From positions 29,704,202 through 29,768,201 of the forward strand of contig NC_055987.1 of NCBI RefSeq assembly GCF_018446385.1: a DNA stretch of 64,000 nt, read 5' to 3'. Shown here one piece after another: positions 1 to 12,968 of the stretch. The notes under the pieces were generated by a model. The model had not been told where the DNA came from and searched no databases. It saw only the letters and a list, made by a program, of their open reading frames with translations. The position numbers and the translations under genes are program-made. The stretch's first letter is position 1. Each line of letters starts with the position of its first letter. The stretch comes from Zingiber officinale. Taxonomy: Eukaryota > Streptophyta > Magnoliopsida > Zingiberales > Zingiberaceae.

Positions 1-98
1 TACTTCTGCTATTCTAAAAATTCCAGAAAAATATTCTAAAATTCCAGAAAAATCATAGAATATTCCTAAAATAATTTTGAGAATTTTCGGGCGTTACA
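1..98. mobile_element. end of a Ty3/gypsy LTR (Tekay-like), cut by window edge
   Basis: The segment closely matches the last ~90 bases of the two LTRs at 23563-25930 and 34109-36452, including the terminal CGTTACA. It is therefore the right-hand end of another copy of that family, lying mostly outside the window. No coding part is present. Confidence 0.8.
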
Positions 99-1911
99 GC
101 TAGGAAACAATGCCTCTTTCTTCTCCTTCTTCTCCAAGCATGAACCGGCCACCAATCCAACCTTCAAGTCTTGATGCCGTCGGCCACAAAGATGAAGAGA
201 AGAGGAAGAGCAAAGGGCTGGCCACCACTAAGGAAGAGAGAAGAGGAATAGAAGATGTGTTCTTGGGTGAGGTACCCCCTCCTTCTATTTTATATTCCTT
301 AGTTTTGGCAAAAAAGGAAAGTTTTGTAACAAAAATAAAACTTCCTTTTTCTCCTATGACATGACCGACCATATGCTTATTCTCCAAGCAAGGAAAGATT
401 TTAAACAAAATTAAAATCTCTCTTTTAAAATCCTTTTTGTGGATAGTTATAAAAGGAATGTTTTATAAATTAAAATCTCTCTCTTTTAAATCCTTTTATG
501 GATATCTATAAAAGATAAGATTTAAAATAAAACATGGTTACAAAAGGAAAGTTTTATCAAAAATTAAAATCTTTCTTTCACATTATAGATAACTACAAAT
601 AAAGAAAGATTTCAAATCTCTCTTTTGTTCCTTTGTAGAAATTTATAAAAGGAAAGATTTTAAAATTTAAAACTCTCTTTTAAAACCAACATAAAAGGAA
701 AGTTTTAACAAAATAAAAACGCCCTTTTATTTCCTTTTATGACCGATCTAAAAAAGCAAAGTTTTATATTAAAATCATCCTTTTAAATCCTTTTTATGGA
801 TCTCTATAAAAGGAAAGATTTTACAAAATAAAACTTCCTTCTCTTCATGATGTGGCCGACCACTTGCTTGGGCACCAAGCAAGGCTTGGCCGATCCTAGC
901 TTGGGCTCCAAGCTTAGCTTGGCCGGCCCCTTACTTGGTCTCCAAGCAAGGCTTGGCCGGCCCTAACTTGGGTCTTAAGAAGCTAGGCTTTGGGTGGATA
1001 TAAGACTTTATATAAGAGGCTACAATAGGGACCGAGAGGAGGAATTGGTTTTGGTCTCCCAATGAGCTTGAGCTTCCCGTGTTCGCCCCGAACACCCAAC
1101 TCAAGTTCATCAATAATATCTCATTCCACTAAAGAGTTATTATTGCACTACCGCACCAATCTCATATTACAATATAGGTTCCTTCTTATTATGAGTGTGT
1201 TAGTCTCCCTATGTTTAAGATATTGAATGTCCACTAATTAAATGAGTTACTGACAAACTCACTTAATTAATATCTATCTCCAAGAGTAGTACCACTCAAC
1301 CTTATCGTCATGTCGGATTAAGTCCACCTGCAGGGTTTACATGACAATCCTTATGAGCTCCTCAAGGGGACATCATCAACCTATATTACTAGGACACAGT
1401 TTTATTCTATACTCAACAACACACCATATAAATAATATCATTTCTCAACTTATCGAGCCTATTGATTTAACGAGCTAAATCACACCCTTTGATAAATTAA
1501 AGAAATAAATATTAAATATACGTGCTTGTTATTATATCATGATTAAGAGTACACACTTCCATAATAACAGACGTTTTGTTCTTTTATATAGTTAGTATAA
1601 AAAGATACTACCTCAAATGGTCTTGCTCAATACACTTATAGTGTACTAGTGTAATTTATTAGTCAAGATAAACTAATACCTAATTACACTATAACCACTC
1701 CAATGGTTTGTCCCATTCCATCTTGGCTGTGAGCAACTGTTTATAATTTATAATGAACGGATAACATGAACTTCTGTGTGTCTCCTCACACCATGTTATC
1801 TACAATATAAATTAAACGGACAACTACACTTAGCATAAATGTAAATATTTGACCAATATGATTCTTATAAATGTTTATACAAAAGCTAGACTTTTAATAT
1901 ACATTCTAACA
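99..1911. mobile_element. Ty1/copia-type LTR-like repeat, fossil
   Basis: The stretch has no credible gene. Its right end, CATTCTAACA at 1902-1911, and the preceding ~800 bases have the composition of a plant copia LTR read in reverse. The left 300-850 part is made of degenerate units around AAAAGGAAAGTTTTA. At 845-990 a CTTGGCC/CCAAGC-rich section follows. The left boundary is not defined and no target-site duplication was found, so solo LTR versus truncated element is open. Confidence 0.5.
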
Positions 1912-2659
1912 GGAAGGTGCCTCCATGCCTCTCTGTGTGAGCCTTCTGCCAAGCCACTCGAGGCGCCTCCAACATCCCCGGAGGCGCCTTGAACACTGTT
2001 CATCTGAGCTTATTTTGTGATTTTCATTCCCTGTAAGCCATGTTAGTCCAAAATATAAAACATACCCTGTAAGATAAAGTTAGCACAATAAAATATGATT
2101 AATAAAGCTACTTGACAGTGTTTGGACTGTCTGGTTCTAACTTTCTGATTTTCTGAAAACCCAACGTAGAACCGACGTCTATTGTTCCCTCAACGAGGAA
2201 CACATCCTCATCTGCTCCTTTCAATAGAAACTACCTTTTGCCAGACCAGTTCTCCCGACCATCTAAACTTTTGCTCAACGTTCATGACTTCAGAATTTCA
2301 TGCTGAATATCCGATCTATGACCCGTCCAGTCTTCCATATAATGTCCATGACCCCCAGGATTTTCACTTAGAGTCCTCAACTTTAGGATTTTACACAAAA
2401 TCCTCGACCCACCAAGACTTTACCAAGTCCCCTGGACCAAAACTTCGTTGCATAACCATAGCTAGGACTTTCCACTTACCTAACCACAGCTAGGAGTTTC
2501 CATCTACCTAGTATCAACTAGGACTTTCTTTTGCCTATGATTACTTAAGACTTTCCTACAAACTCAGTCAACCTTGTTAGACAACAAGAAACTTTAAATT
2601 TGAACCATTTTCTATAATCAAAACTTAGTTTGGATCATCTGGTGCTTTTTGCACCAACA
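1912..2659. mobile_element. SIRE-like copia LTR portion, fossil
   Basis: From about 2040 on the sequence parallels the intact LTR at 22080-22631: a TAAAGTTAGCAC block, a GACTGTC-GGTTCTAA block, a CGACGTCTATTGTTCC block, and an end at GCACCAACA (2651-2659). The left part carries GGCGCC palindromes (1960-1994). It is an incomplete LTR copy with no coding part. Confidence 0.6.
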
Positions 2660-4189
2660 TAATCAGGATGTATGATTCCCGATTGGCGAAGTCCAGATGT
2701 GTGATTTCTATAGAAAGACCTGGTGGGTCAAATTAGACATTGAGGAGATAACTTGACACTTGGTAAGTGAAGGTAAGTCACTGAGGAGAGTGACTCAGTA
2801 AGGATGTGTCCCAGTTGAGGGGACGGTAGGCGTTTGTCCAATTTAGGCTCATTTTAAAAACCTAAATTGAGACCATGACTAGATCCTGATATAGAGGATA
2901 TGATCTAAGTCATAAATTAATCATATTATTATTGTGCTAACTTTATGTTATATGTTAGATATTTTTATGTTGGACTAAGAAAGTTTATAGGGTAAAATGA
3001 GCATAAAGTGCCTCGGATGAATAGTACTCGAGGGGCCTTCCAGGCGATGGAAGGCGCCTTGAGTACTGTTCATAGAATGCACCTTCTGTCAGATAAGGCA
3101 GAGATGTCATCGACTATAAGAAGCTGATTTTTAAGGGATAGAAGTTGGCATTGAAGGCGCCTTTAATACTATTGAAGGCGCCTTCCATCCCTTATAAAAG
3201 AGACATTCAACTAAGGCTTTCAATACAATGATTCTACAAGCTTCTAGGTGTCCATTTGGCATTCTGACTGCTCCGGCTTCCTACTGCTGCCCTGCTATGA
3301 CTTTGCTATGCTCGACTACTACTAAGGAGCAGTCCAATACTGAGCTCGAGTCGATTTTCTACAAAGAGTGTTGGGTAACGAAGTTAATATTTGTACTTAA
3401 TTTCTGCAGAAAAGGGAAGTGTAGCTTGTTACACTTTTTTTATTCTTTTATTGTACTCGATCCCTTATTCCGACGGTTCCATAAGAGGTATTTAGTGAAT
3501 TACCAGTTGATAGGTCCCGAGACCTGAGTATTGGAGTAGGAGTCATCGAAGACTTCGAACCAAGTAAAACTGAACGTGTGTCTTTTTACTTGCTTTTGTT
3601 TTTATATTTTTCCACTGCATACTTATTGAAGGACCAAAAAGAATTTAGATATATCCATAATGATATGATATTATCCACTTTGGGTAGCCCTCATGGTTTT
3701 GCTATTGGGTTCTACCCAAAAAGCTTCATGCCAATGGAGATATCTTTTTTCTTATAAACTCATGATCTTTCCCATGTGTTTTCAATATGAGACTATGTTT
3801 GCAACCTTGTAAACCCAATAATCACTCCCTTAAACAAAGGACCACAGGGTCCCCCTCAAGCATAAAGTCATTCTTGACCTGCTCAGGGTCTCCCCTCAAG
3901 GAATAGGTCACTGACCTACACAGGGTCTCTCTTACTTCGTTCAAGGATTCATCCATGTGGTTCGATCTAGGATCATGACTCTAGCTCATTCTTCTTCCGA
4001 TAGTTAGTCTAGTGAAGAGCGACCTCACTCTGATACCAATTGAAGGATCAAAAAGAATTTAGATATCTCCACAATAGTATGATATTGCCCACTTTGGACC
4101 TAAACTCTTATGATTTTGCTCTTGGACTCTACCTAAAAGGTCTTATACCAATGGAGATATCTTTCACTACAACAAAAATCACTTTTCGC

Positions 4190-4530
4190 AGCGCGCAAAT
4201 TCGCTTTCCGCAGCGTGCATTGCATGCTGCACAATTAAAAGCTGTTAAAAATCCTAAATTATTGACAGCGTACTTTGCGCGCTGCGGATAATATTATCCG
4301 CGGCGTGCTTTGCGCGCCGCGGATAATACTTTCCGCGGCATGCTTTGCACGCCGTGGATAATACTTTTCGCGGCATGCTTTGCACGCCGTGGATAATACT
4401 TTCCGCGGCGTGCTTTGCGCGCTACGGATAATATTATCCGCAGCGCGCAAAGCACGCTACAAATAGTAGTTTCCGCGGCGTTCTTTGCGCGCTGCGGATA
4501 ATATTATCCGTAGCGCGCAAAGCACGCCGC
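4190..4530. repeat. CACTA left subterminal hairpin repeats
   Basis: About nine imperfect units of ~36 bp. The clearest contain CCGCGGCG, a TGCTTTGCG spacer and CGCCGCGG, so each unit can fold into a hairpin, and units are joined by GATAATA. Subterminal repeats of this kind are binding sites for TNPA-type proteins in En/Spm; that role here is inferred. Confidence 0.85.
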
Positions 4531-4812
4531 GGAAAGCATTTTTATGCACTAAGGATAATAATCTACAGCTTATAAATGTACGCTGTTGATAGTCTTAACT
4601 ATATTAAAAAAAATATTAATTTGATGAAAATAATAAACCAAAATTTTACAATAAATTTAGTGCAAATAAATCCACAAAATTAACAAAAGTCATAGTTTTT
4701 CATTATACCAAAAAAATTTAAAGATCTTAAACAAGATACAAAATTTCTATCAAACTAGTAATTACATAACAACAATTAAACTTACAATCCACACAAATTA
4801 GTATATTATGTA

Positions 4813-5695
4813 TCAATCACACAATACTATAAACTTCGATAACCATGCAACCGTGCTTCCTATTGCATCATCAAGAAACTGCATTTCATCATTTGGTCGA
4901 ATTAGGTCCATCTTTTCCACCAAAACTTTATCAACCCAAACTTTCCAACATGATCCACCAAGAATAACATGATGCACTTTTATATTTGGATCTGTGGATG
5001 TAATTCGACCTTCTGCAACAACTAATTCATCAGCAGACCAATGAAGCAGCTTACATTTAGTATTAACACATATATCTCCACGACTCGCATTTCTCGAATT
5101 TGACTGTAAATAAACAATATAAAGTTATTAATTAAATCATATATATTTTTGTAACAATTTTGTGATTCAGAAATACATAATTTTATGATAATCACCTGAA
5201 AAACATGACCAAAATCATCACTTTTTTTGGCACCAATATTAATATCGCTATTGCTACCAAATTCATTCCCAATACCGCTACAAATACCACCACTAGCAAT
5301 CTAATTTTATAACAAAATCGTGTCAAACAATGTCATCATGATAATTCAAAATCATTTAAGTGTACATATCAAACTTATTTTATACTAACCTGTTCTGGAT
5401 GATTTTGTTGTCTCATACTTTGTAAAAACATAGACCTCATTTCTTGCATTTCTAGTTGATTTTGTTGCCTCATTTCCTGCATTTGTTGTTGAACATTTTG
5501 TACTATAGTTTGAAGTTGTTGAACCATTCCATTTTGTTGCACTGAAGCTCCAACTTTCGATGGTGTTACTCCAAAGCCCATTCCACGCACTCTACCCCGA
5601 GCTTCATTGCCAAACACAATGCTAATTGCATCATCAGCAATATTAGTTGTGTTTTGAGATTCGGGTGGACATTCTAATATTTTTTTCTGCAACAA
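4813..5695 (-). CDS. TNPA-like protein of CACTA element, C-terminal exons
   Basis: Three exons join in frame with GT-AG borders: 5695-5390, 5300-5196 and 5103-4813, stop TGA at 4813-4815. The first encodes a Gln/Met-rich coiled coil (QQQMQEMRQQNQLEMQEMRS) after a GRVRGMGFGVTPSK segment. The last encodes CKLLHWSADELVVAEGRI, a VHHVILGG block and DDAIGSTVAW, which matches the conserved end of plant Ptta/En/Spm (transposase_24) proteins. In the family this protein binds the subterminal repeats of its element. Upstream exons were not recognised. The proline/arginine-rich frame at 8214-8618 (minus) could be a leader, but I cannot support it. Confidence 0.75.
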
Positions 5696-8369
5696 AAAAT
5701 AACTTTCAATATATTATCATTAATATAATAGATGACTGGAAGAAGATTGACTAATAATTACAGTGCTTTAGTACTATAATAATCTTTTGGATTTTCAGTT
5801 TTGATCGAGACTGGAAGAAGATAGAAGCATTTGTTGATACAAAGACAGTTATCCAGGTAACATAGAGACATCATATTGATAAATTTATGCAAATGGTAAG
5901 AAAAGACATCAAAGGATAAAACAGATGCACAACTTTAACATACTCCTCTATCCTATAAACTTCTTTCTATCGATACAATATACCAGATGTCATTGAAGAA
6001 TTAATTTTCATTATATTGAAAAGCTAGATTTGGGGGTCTAGTTTGTTGGTTCTGTGATTGATTTTGTCTCTTATTTTATCCTTGTCTCAAGGTTTCCATT
6101 GTTACTCCTCTTTGCTTTTTATCGAGTTTAGTTTATTCAGTATGATCCAGTGAGTAGGCACTTAATTTGAGGTTTTACTATCTCATTTTACGATGCAAAG
6201 AAGTGGGAATCCATTATTCCTGTCAAACTTAAATGCCAGGAACACTGACCATATGTTTTCAATGAAGCTAATTAAAACAATCTTCATTTTCCTCTTGGAG
6301 TATGAAAACCTTTGCCCAAACATACACACAAAAAAGGGAAAAAAAGTGCTAATTGGTTGTATGCATTCTCATTATTGTCACCCATTATTAAGTCCAGATT
6401 AAAAGGAGACTCTGTAGGTTTCCAGGTAACTATTTACCTGATATGAAATTTCTATTTCATCCAAGTCAGCTTAATGGCTGCTTTCCAGCAAGATAGTTGT
6501 ACTCTCAACGATATTGGTTGTTTCCTTCTTGTATCAATTGTTGTTTGGCCAACAACTATTGTTATACTTATGGTGTATTTGTCTTGGAAAAGAAACATTT
6601 TTTTGAATTTTTTTTGGGTCTTGCTATTTTTTGCTTTCTCATGCATACATTTGTTATAGTACGTTAAGAAGCAGCAATTTTAAGAAATCACACTACTTGC
6701 CTTCTCTATATGTGATATATTACTTTATGATTTGAATTGTTTGATTGGGAGAGAATTACTGAAAGTCCAGTTTTCTTTATTCTAATCTACTTTTGGCTTT
6801 GGTATTTATGAGTTCAATGTAAAACAAGGAGAATTTTTTAAGGTTATAAAGTTGGGTACTCAACATGACAAGACCTCATTTATACTTGTTCACTAAGTAA
6901 AACAATGATAAAAGTCTTTCTACAAAGACATTGGTAAGAGTATAAATGGAGATCTTAAGTATAAATGCTTATGAAAAACCATATCAATGGAATAAAATTT
7001 CAAAGAAATCTAAAATGAATGAACATGCTTACCATTTTCTCTCCAACGGCTTGAGTACTGGGCTCCCCATTTTTTCTCTTGTGACCTTCAATCCAAACTT
7101 GCGATCTCGTAATAGAATTGTATTAATATATGCATGTAACACACAAGATCAGTTAATTCTAATCAAATTAGCATGTTCCAAATCAAGATAAGAAAATGGA
7201 AGGTGTTAAATTATACCATCAAGATAAGAAAATGGGAGGTGTTGAATTATACCATCGATAACGTGCTTGTAAATTGAAACTAGTAAAATACTTGATCATT
7301 TTATAAAGAAGAAAGGCATGACTCTTGGAGCGCAAATATTGTAAGACAAATCGAAGCATTAAGCAATCGAAACTAAAAATTCTTTTATATAAATCGCTCA
7401 CAAAAAGAGGATGCGAAATTGTAATTATTAATCCAACTCCTCCACTACACTCTATAGAATTGATCATCCCTAACCAATTCTATTAAATCAGAATTAATCT
7501 ATGCTGTGGGAAGAATTTAAAAGAAAAATAATAATAACAATTTGAGACACTATACTCCAAAATAATTTCTAAGAAAAATAAGAGGAAAGAAAGGAGGAAG
7601 TAGCTAACCTTCTCGGCTACCAAAGAAATACATCTCTCTCGATATAAGTCCAAAAAAAACTTATACCACTGGTCCGACAAATCACATAATGCAATTTGTC
7701 GACTAATAAAACCCAGAAGATCACATATAAATCTAAATAGGACAGGCAATGATATTCCAGAAGATCACAAGTTAAAAATTTGTCGACTAATAGAAGTGCA
7801 ATAAATTGCATAGAGATCAGCTCTAGGAAGTATGAAAAGGAATAGTCTAAAATATGAAACCCAAAAGTTTAGCAGGTACATTAGACAGCAGACAAACAGA
7901 ATCACATAATGCAATTTGCTTGGAGGTGAAACTAAATCCTGGAAACACATCTGATACAGACTAAAACTAGATGTGCATTAAATGTAACTACTAAGTTCTA
8001 GCATACATGACCAGAGTGGCATGAAAACTCATAAACTGGGACTAGTCCACAATATAAATACGTCAAACAGGAATGGGGATCAAAGAAAAAAATTGATAGA
8101 ACAATCTTGTGCTGGCAATATGAACATGCAAGATTAAAATCTTCAATGCAAGCAGAATGAACACAAAATCGTAAAATATATAAATACACTCGAGCTCCAA
8201 TTTATGAATAAAACTACTTGCAGTAGAGTGCCGCCCAAATAAGTTTAGGGACATAGAGATTAGGGTTACCTTTGCTTTGAGCTTTTGGCTTGATGTAGAG
8301 TGTGGAGTGGCTATCAAAGGGCTTGCTTACTCTTGCTGTGGTCCTATGATACGGAGAGATGGAAGGAAG

Positions 8370-8530
8370 TCTTGCAGCGACGGCGAGTGCAGAGAGGCGG
8401 AGTGGAGTCGTGCGGCCGGCGATGATCAGTGCAGAGAGGCGGAGAGGATTCCTACGGCTGGTGGCGGTGAGTGCCGAGAGGTAGAGAGGAGTTCGGCGAT
8501 GGCGACGGCGACGGCGACGGTAGTGAAGAG
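8370..8530. repeat. imperfect GC-rich tandem repeats inside CACTA element
   Basis: Units containing GTGCAGAGAGGCGGAG recur at ~45-55 bp spacing, followed by a GGCGACGGCGAC run. The segment is GC-rich in an AT-rich element and may be captured host leader sequence. No protein is assigned. Confidence 0.5.
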
Positions 8531-8864
8531 AGGTAGAACTATTGCGGAGAGGCTGCGGCGAAGGCTTCGGCGGCGAAGGGTTCGGGCGTTTTTTTAATTT
8601 AGCAAAATCTTCACTCATTATTTAACCAAGTTACAATGAACGCATATAATTTTATTCGAAGGAATTGTTGACTTTTTTAACCAAGTTACAACAATTTTTT
8701 TAACCAATTAAGTTACGTTTTGTTTCATGTATTTTTTTTTAATTTAATTTTGTTTAATATAACTTTATTTTTTATTACTTTTTCTTTATTATTTCCAAAC
8801 TAATCATTAAATTTTAATCATGTTTTTTTATTTACTACGTTTGGCTGTTATTATTATTAACTAT

Positions 8865-9055
8865 TCGCAGCATACATTAACATGCATGTCGTTAATAATA
8901 TATTATTGACGGCGTGCTTTTAATGCGCGCTGTTAATACCTTTTTTTATTTCAAAGTTCATACTATTAACAGCGCACATCAACATGCACGCCGTTAATAA
9001 TACCATTAACGGCATGCTTTTAATGTACGCTGTTAATAGCGCGCTGCGAAAAGTG
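8865..9055. repeat. CACTA right subterminal repeats
   Basis: About five ~36-bp units built on ATTAACGGCGTGCTTTTAAT and CGCGCTGTTAAT. They keep the GCGTGC core of the left array but flank it with TTAAT instead of CCGCGG, so the two ends of the element carry different repeat subtypes. Confidence 0.8.
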
Positions 9056-9224
9056 ATTTTTGTTGTAGTGTTTTTCTTATAAACTCATGATCTTTCTCAT
9101 GTGTTTTTAATGTGGGACTATATTTGCAACCTTACAAACCCAACACTTATTTTATAAAATTGAAAAAATAGCTTTTTAAAAATCACATGATTCACCCTTC
9201 TCTCACGTGCGTTTCGATCCAACA

Positions 9225-10870
9225 ATAAGTTATAAAGTGACACATTGATCTCCGTGATGGTTCAAAAATAGTTGTGAGATGTCGAGACCAAATAGGCAGC
9301 AATGCACCATCACCATTGGATCTTAGGTTATGTCGACAACAACACCGTCACACGCCTTTACAATTAATAAGGTAAGGTGTACTCATGGCTCAAGGAGGAT
9401 ACTCCATGTTGCTCATTAATGTGACAAAATAGTGCGCTAATCATAAGGATGATACACAATCTTACATATCATGTTAATTAAATGTGACACCTTATCTCCC
9501 TAACAACTAGGACTTGATCAACTGTCCCATTGAAATTCCAACACCTTAGCTTAATGTTCTAGAAAGGTAAGAAGGTGACAACTCAACACAGTTCAGTCGG
9601 TCAGATTACACCTCTTCAACTAGATTTGAAAAGGAGACTTGTGATGCAGTAGAATCCTACAAACCCCACATGTTCTATATGTTTAAAAGTCATGCTGAGC
9701 TGTCAATTAAAGTTAAGATGAATCAGACATTACCCAAACAGAATTAGGCCCATTCTAGATGAGAGTCAGGTTTGATCAAACCGACTTAGAACACTCATCC
9801 TAAAGATTCAAGTTTGATCGAGGACAAGTCAATTACCATGTCTCAGTCTTAGATCACAACATCACCCGAGTCTCAGTCTTAGATCACGACATCACCTAAG
9901 TCTTAGTCTAAGCCTCATATCCTGACAGACTTCAATTTCAACCTCAGATCACAGTATCACTCGGGCTTCAGTCTCAGATCCCGACATCAACCCCTGGGCC
10001 TCAGTCTCAATCTCAGATCCTAATATCACTCGGGCCTTAGTCTTAGATCTCGATGTCACCCGGGCCTTAGTCTCAGTCTCAGATCCTGATATTATTTAGG
10101 TCTCGATCTCAACTGTTGACATCCTCTCTGTCTTAGTATCATAGCCTGACATCAATACCCTTTACACTTTAATCTTAGATCCCCACATCCTATTTCAGTC
10201 TTAATCGTTGACATCCCCCATACCTCTGTCTTGGATCCAGACATTTTCCATATTTCAGCTTTAGTTGCCAACTTTGTCTATCTTTAATGCTACTCAACCT
10301 CATTCCCTCATCCTTAGATCAGGCCTACACCCTATGATTAGGTGCACGTGAGAGCAACATAATCACGTCATTACAGACACCAATGGGTAATATTCCATAA
10401 CACACAGCACCGCGCGAATGGAGAAGGGGTTATGCAGTTATCAAATCTGGTCTTCTAGATGCCCTCCTTCCAACACATGACACTTGATAAAAAGAGAGAC
10501 AACTAACAACTGCCAAATTTGGTCCCCATTGGCCCATACAAGGATGATACAACGTCTAATATGGAGATGCTCTTCTGATGGCTATATAAATTATAGAGAC
10601 AATAAGTGCAAGGAGGAATATTTTGAATTCACACACACTGGCCCTCTCTAAGGTACCATCTACTCTTCATCTTATTCTTTCAGTATATTATTTCAACCAA
10701 ATCTTTAACTTAAGCGTCTGAGTGGCCTGTCGGGACTCTCCAGCGCTAGTCTAACCCTCTTTTGAAGTGTCTTTCCAAGTTGTCTCATTCTACTCTCGAA
10801 CAATATCCAAAAAAATGAATATGTTAATCTATTCGTTGACTGACAATTGACTATCCATAATATTTAACCG
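9225..10870 (+). mobile_element. probable Tat-type Ty3/gypsy LTR relict with minisatellite
   Basis: No gene is present. A TATA box (TATATAAATTATAGAG, about 10582) followed ~150 bp later by AACTTAAGCGTCTGAGTGGC is the usual promoter and 3' end layout of Tat/Ogre-lineage LTRs. Inside, 9838-10260 is a degenerate ~35-bp minisatellite around CAGTCTCAGATCCCGACATC. Boundaries and target duplication were not found. Confidence 0.45.
9838..10260. repeat. minisatellite, TCTCAGATCCCGACATCACC-like units
   Basis: About a dozen diverged units share TCAGTCT(C/T)AGAT and GACATCA. Array members vary in length and degrade to the right. Confidence 0.75.
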
Positions 10871-12968
10871 AAATAATTGTGTATATGCTGAAATGGAGCT
10901 TCAGTTATTAGAGAGAAAATATGCTTGTTGAGTGAAATAAGCAAATCTCGGAGAGATCAAAGCAGGGGAAAAAAACTAGAATTTGTATGACCAGTGAAAC
11001 AATTCTTTAAATTTTTAACCAGAACAATGATCTATTTATATAAAAACTCACTATTTTTTTTTGAAATTCTTGGGCATAATTAATTTGAGTAAATCATTCT
11101 TTTAAAAAAATTATGACTGATCATTGTTGCATTAGTGATGGATATAAGATTATGAGTTGAGAATATTAAATTATATTAAAAAAATTTTAAGAGAGTAACA
11201 AGATAATACATTTAAGAGTATGTAAAAAAAATTACGAGCAAAAAATTAAAAGAGTTTTTATCCATATATTTTACCTTCAGTAATTATTTTTAAGTTTGAT
11301 TTTATTATAACAGTTAGCCAGTTAAATAGCAGTTACAGGTTAATAATTATTATAATATGGAAATTTCAATTTTAATTAATACAAATAAATTGTATCGTAC
11401 AGTATTGATACTTCTATGATGTTATAATTATGTTATGGAATTGTACAGCGGCTACACGATAATAATTGTTACAACAATATAAAAAATAGAAAAAATAAAA
11501 TATAGATGGAGTAGCCTTTGAATAATAAATAAAAAAGTTTATCTCTGACGATTTCAATAAAATAATATATTTTTTAAATTTTTTCCCAAATTTATTACCT
11601 TGGCTTATTTTTAAATGTATTGACCAATTGAATTGTCCAGATTTTTGACCTTCATAAAAAAAACAAACAAATAATCCCCAGTGTTAGAAATGAAAGAGAC
11701 CAGTAGCACTTCTTATGCTACTCTGTCCAAGTCCAATGCATCAATATAGAGAGAAGGCGAGTGACTTCATATCTTTACTCTGTCCCAGTCCAATGCATCA
11801 AATGGTTTTCTCAGTTTTGAAAAATGAAACAAGTTGTCTAAGTGTACTCGTAATCGGAATTCCTACTGAAATTGTATTTCAAAACCGTCCAATTAAACTG
11901 CTGTCATTCTATGCGCGATCCTCACCTCCTTTCTTAACAAACAAACAAACAGACAGACAAATAAAAAAACAAACAAACAAACAAAAACAAGATGCTTCTT
12001 TTCATTCTTGGTCGACATTCAGAATCCTCTTAGCATGCACTGACGATGCACCCTTAACCTGCGTGATACTGATGTAACTAGCATTTATAAAAGTACAATG
12101 GAATTAAGGACGTCCTTTGTCGAGATAACCAAGAGGCGGAGCCTGGAGGTGTGTCTTAGCCTCCAGTTCACCTCTGGAGATCTCCAAAAAGTGACAATAT
12201 CTACTCACTTTTGTTGTTTCTCACTGCTGCGTCTTGTTCTGTAGTTGCGTTGGGGCTGTATGTGTCCTTGATTTTGGTGCTTTGGTCATGTGTCATTTCG
12301 ATCGACTGTTTCGTCTTGTCTTTCTTCTTTGTTTTGTTATGTTTTTTCTGTGGGGTTGATTTACATTGTGAGATGAAAATGTGCTCCATTTCGTTGTTAA
12401 ATCATTAGCTCAACGTTATTGAACCATGACTCACTTGATAACACACAATCTATGACCTCTACTGGCATTGACTCGTGTCGTGTGTAATCTTCATGACGTA
12501 ATTTATTGTAAAGTTTCTGTATTTTCATGTGCAATCTTCGAAGCGAGCTCGATGACGAGAGCGACGAGAGCTGGGGGCTCCGAGTGATGGTAGAGGACGA
12601 CGACATCGACGTCCACAAGCAGGAGGGGATAGAGACAAGTGGAGATCTGCATAAGATTGTAGGGGTAATTTCAGAAAATGGAAGAGTTTCTCGTCTCCTT
12701 TATGTCAAGATTAATGACCGGCCACTGAAGGTTGGCTTTCATATTGTTCTGACAGGGACGTGGTGGGCCGTACGTGTAAAGGAACAGGGGAAGAAGGACA
12801 AGGCAGATGGACAGGGGAGAGGAACTAAAACATCAAACCTGCGTGACAGAGACTTAAATACTAATCCGCCTTTCAATTTTCCAACTTGCTTTGGATTCCA
12901 CGTTCAAAAGATGCAGCCGGTGCAATGTACCTGAACCCAGAGATTAATTCATTGGCACGGCAGAATTC
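10871..12968. other. AT-rich spacer, no gene recognised
   Basis: Mostly A/T-rich with runs of A and T. It contains an (AAAC)n-like microsatellite at about 11935-11990. Open frames at 11715-12077, 12211-12408 and 12527-12934 have no recognisable domain. The last 300 bases probably include the promoter and 5' leader of the ARGOS-like gene, but no clear TATA box was found. Confidence 0.5.

Larger units (their letters stand above)
4165..9070 (-). mobile_element. CACTA (En/Spm) DNA transposon, non-autonomous
   Basis: The element begins CACTACAACAAAAATC and ends with its exact reverse complement. The perfect terminal inverted repeat is about 32 bp (4165-4196 and 9039-9070). A TT(T) target duplication flanks it (4162-4164, 9071-9073), as expected for CACTA elements. 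Subterminal repeat arrays lie inside both ends. TNPA-like exons are read on the minus strand at 4813-5695, but no TNP2 (TNPD) transposase is visible, so mobility would need a helper. The middle (5,700-8,200) is AT-rich and without a recognisable gene. A 36-bp direct duplication lies at about 7183-7254. Confidence 0.95.
3627..9145 (-). mobile_element. TRIM-like miniature LTR retrotransposon, interrupted by CACTA
   Basis: Two ~194-bp terminal repeats (3627-3820, and 4041 to 9145 split by the CACTA element) flank a ~220-bp non-coding interior. Next to the right repeat, CTCTGATACCAAT (4028-4040) is the reverse complement of an initiator-Met-tRNA primer-binding site, which gives minus orientation. 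Both outer ends carry the 5-bp duplication CTTAT (3622-3626, 9146-9150). Without the CACTA insert the element would be ~0.6 kb, typical of terminal-repeat retrotransposons in miniature. It encodes nothing. Confidence 0.85.
2669..9224. mobile_element. second SIRE-like LTR, inverted, split by a nested TRIM
   Basis: Read in reverse, 2700-3020 resembles 2040-2330, so two diverged LTR copies lie in opposite orientation. The copy has GGCGCC palindromes at 3024-3192 just before a TATA box (TATAAAAG, 3193-3200), as expected for an LTR promoter. It runs to 3626 and resumes after the insertion, at 9146, ending TCCAACA at 9224. The start at TG 2669 is approximate. No coding part is seen. Confidence 0.5.

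Noticed and set aside
8214-8618. 134-codon Pro/Arg-rich minus-strand frame in the CACTA element
   Set aside because: The region is built of imperfect GC repeats open on both strands. It may be a leader of the TNPA-like gene, but there is no supporting motif or splice evidence.
12527-12934. 135-codon plus-strand frame before the ARGOS-like gene
   Set aside because: No recognisable domain, and it probably overlaps promoter or leader sequence.
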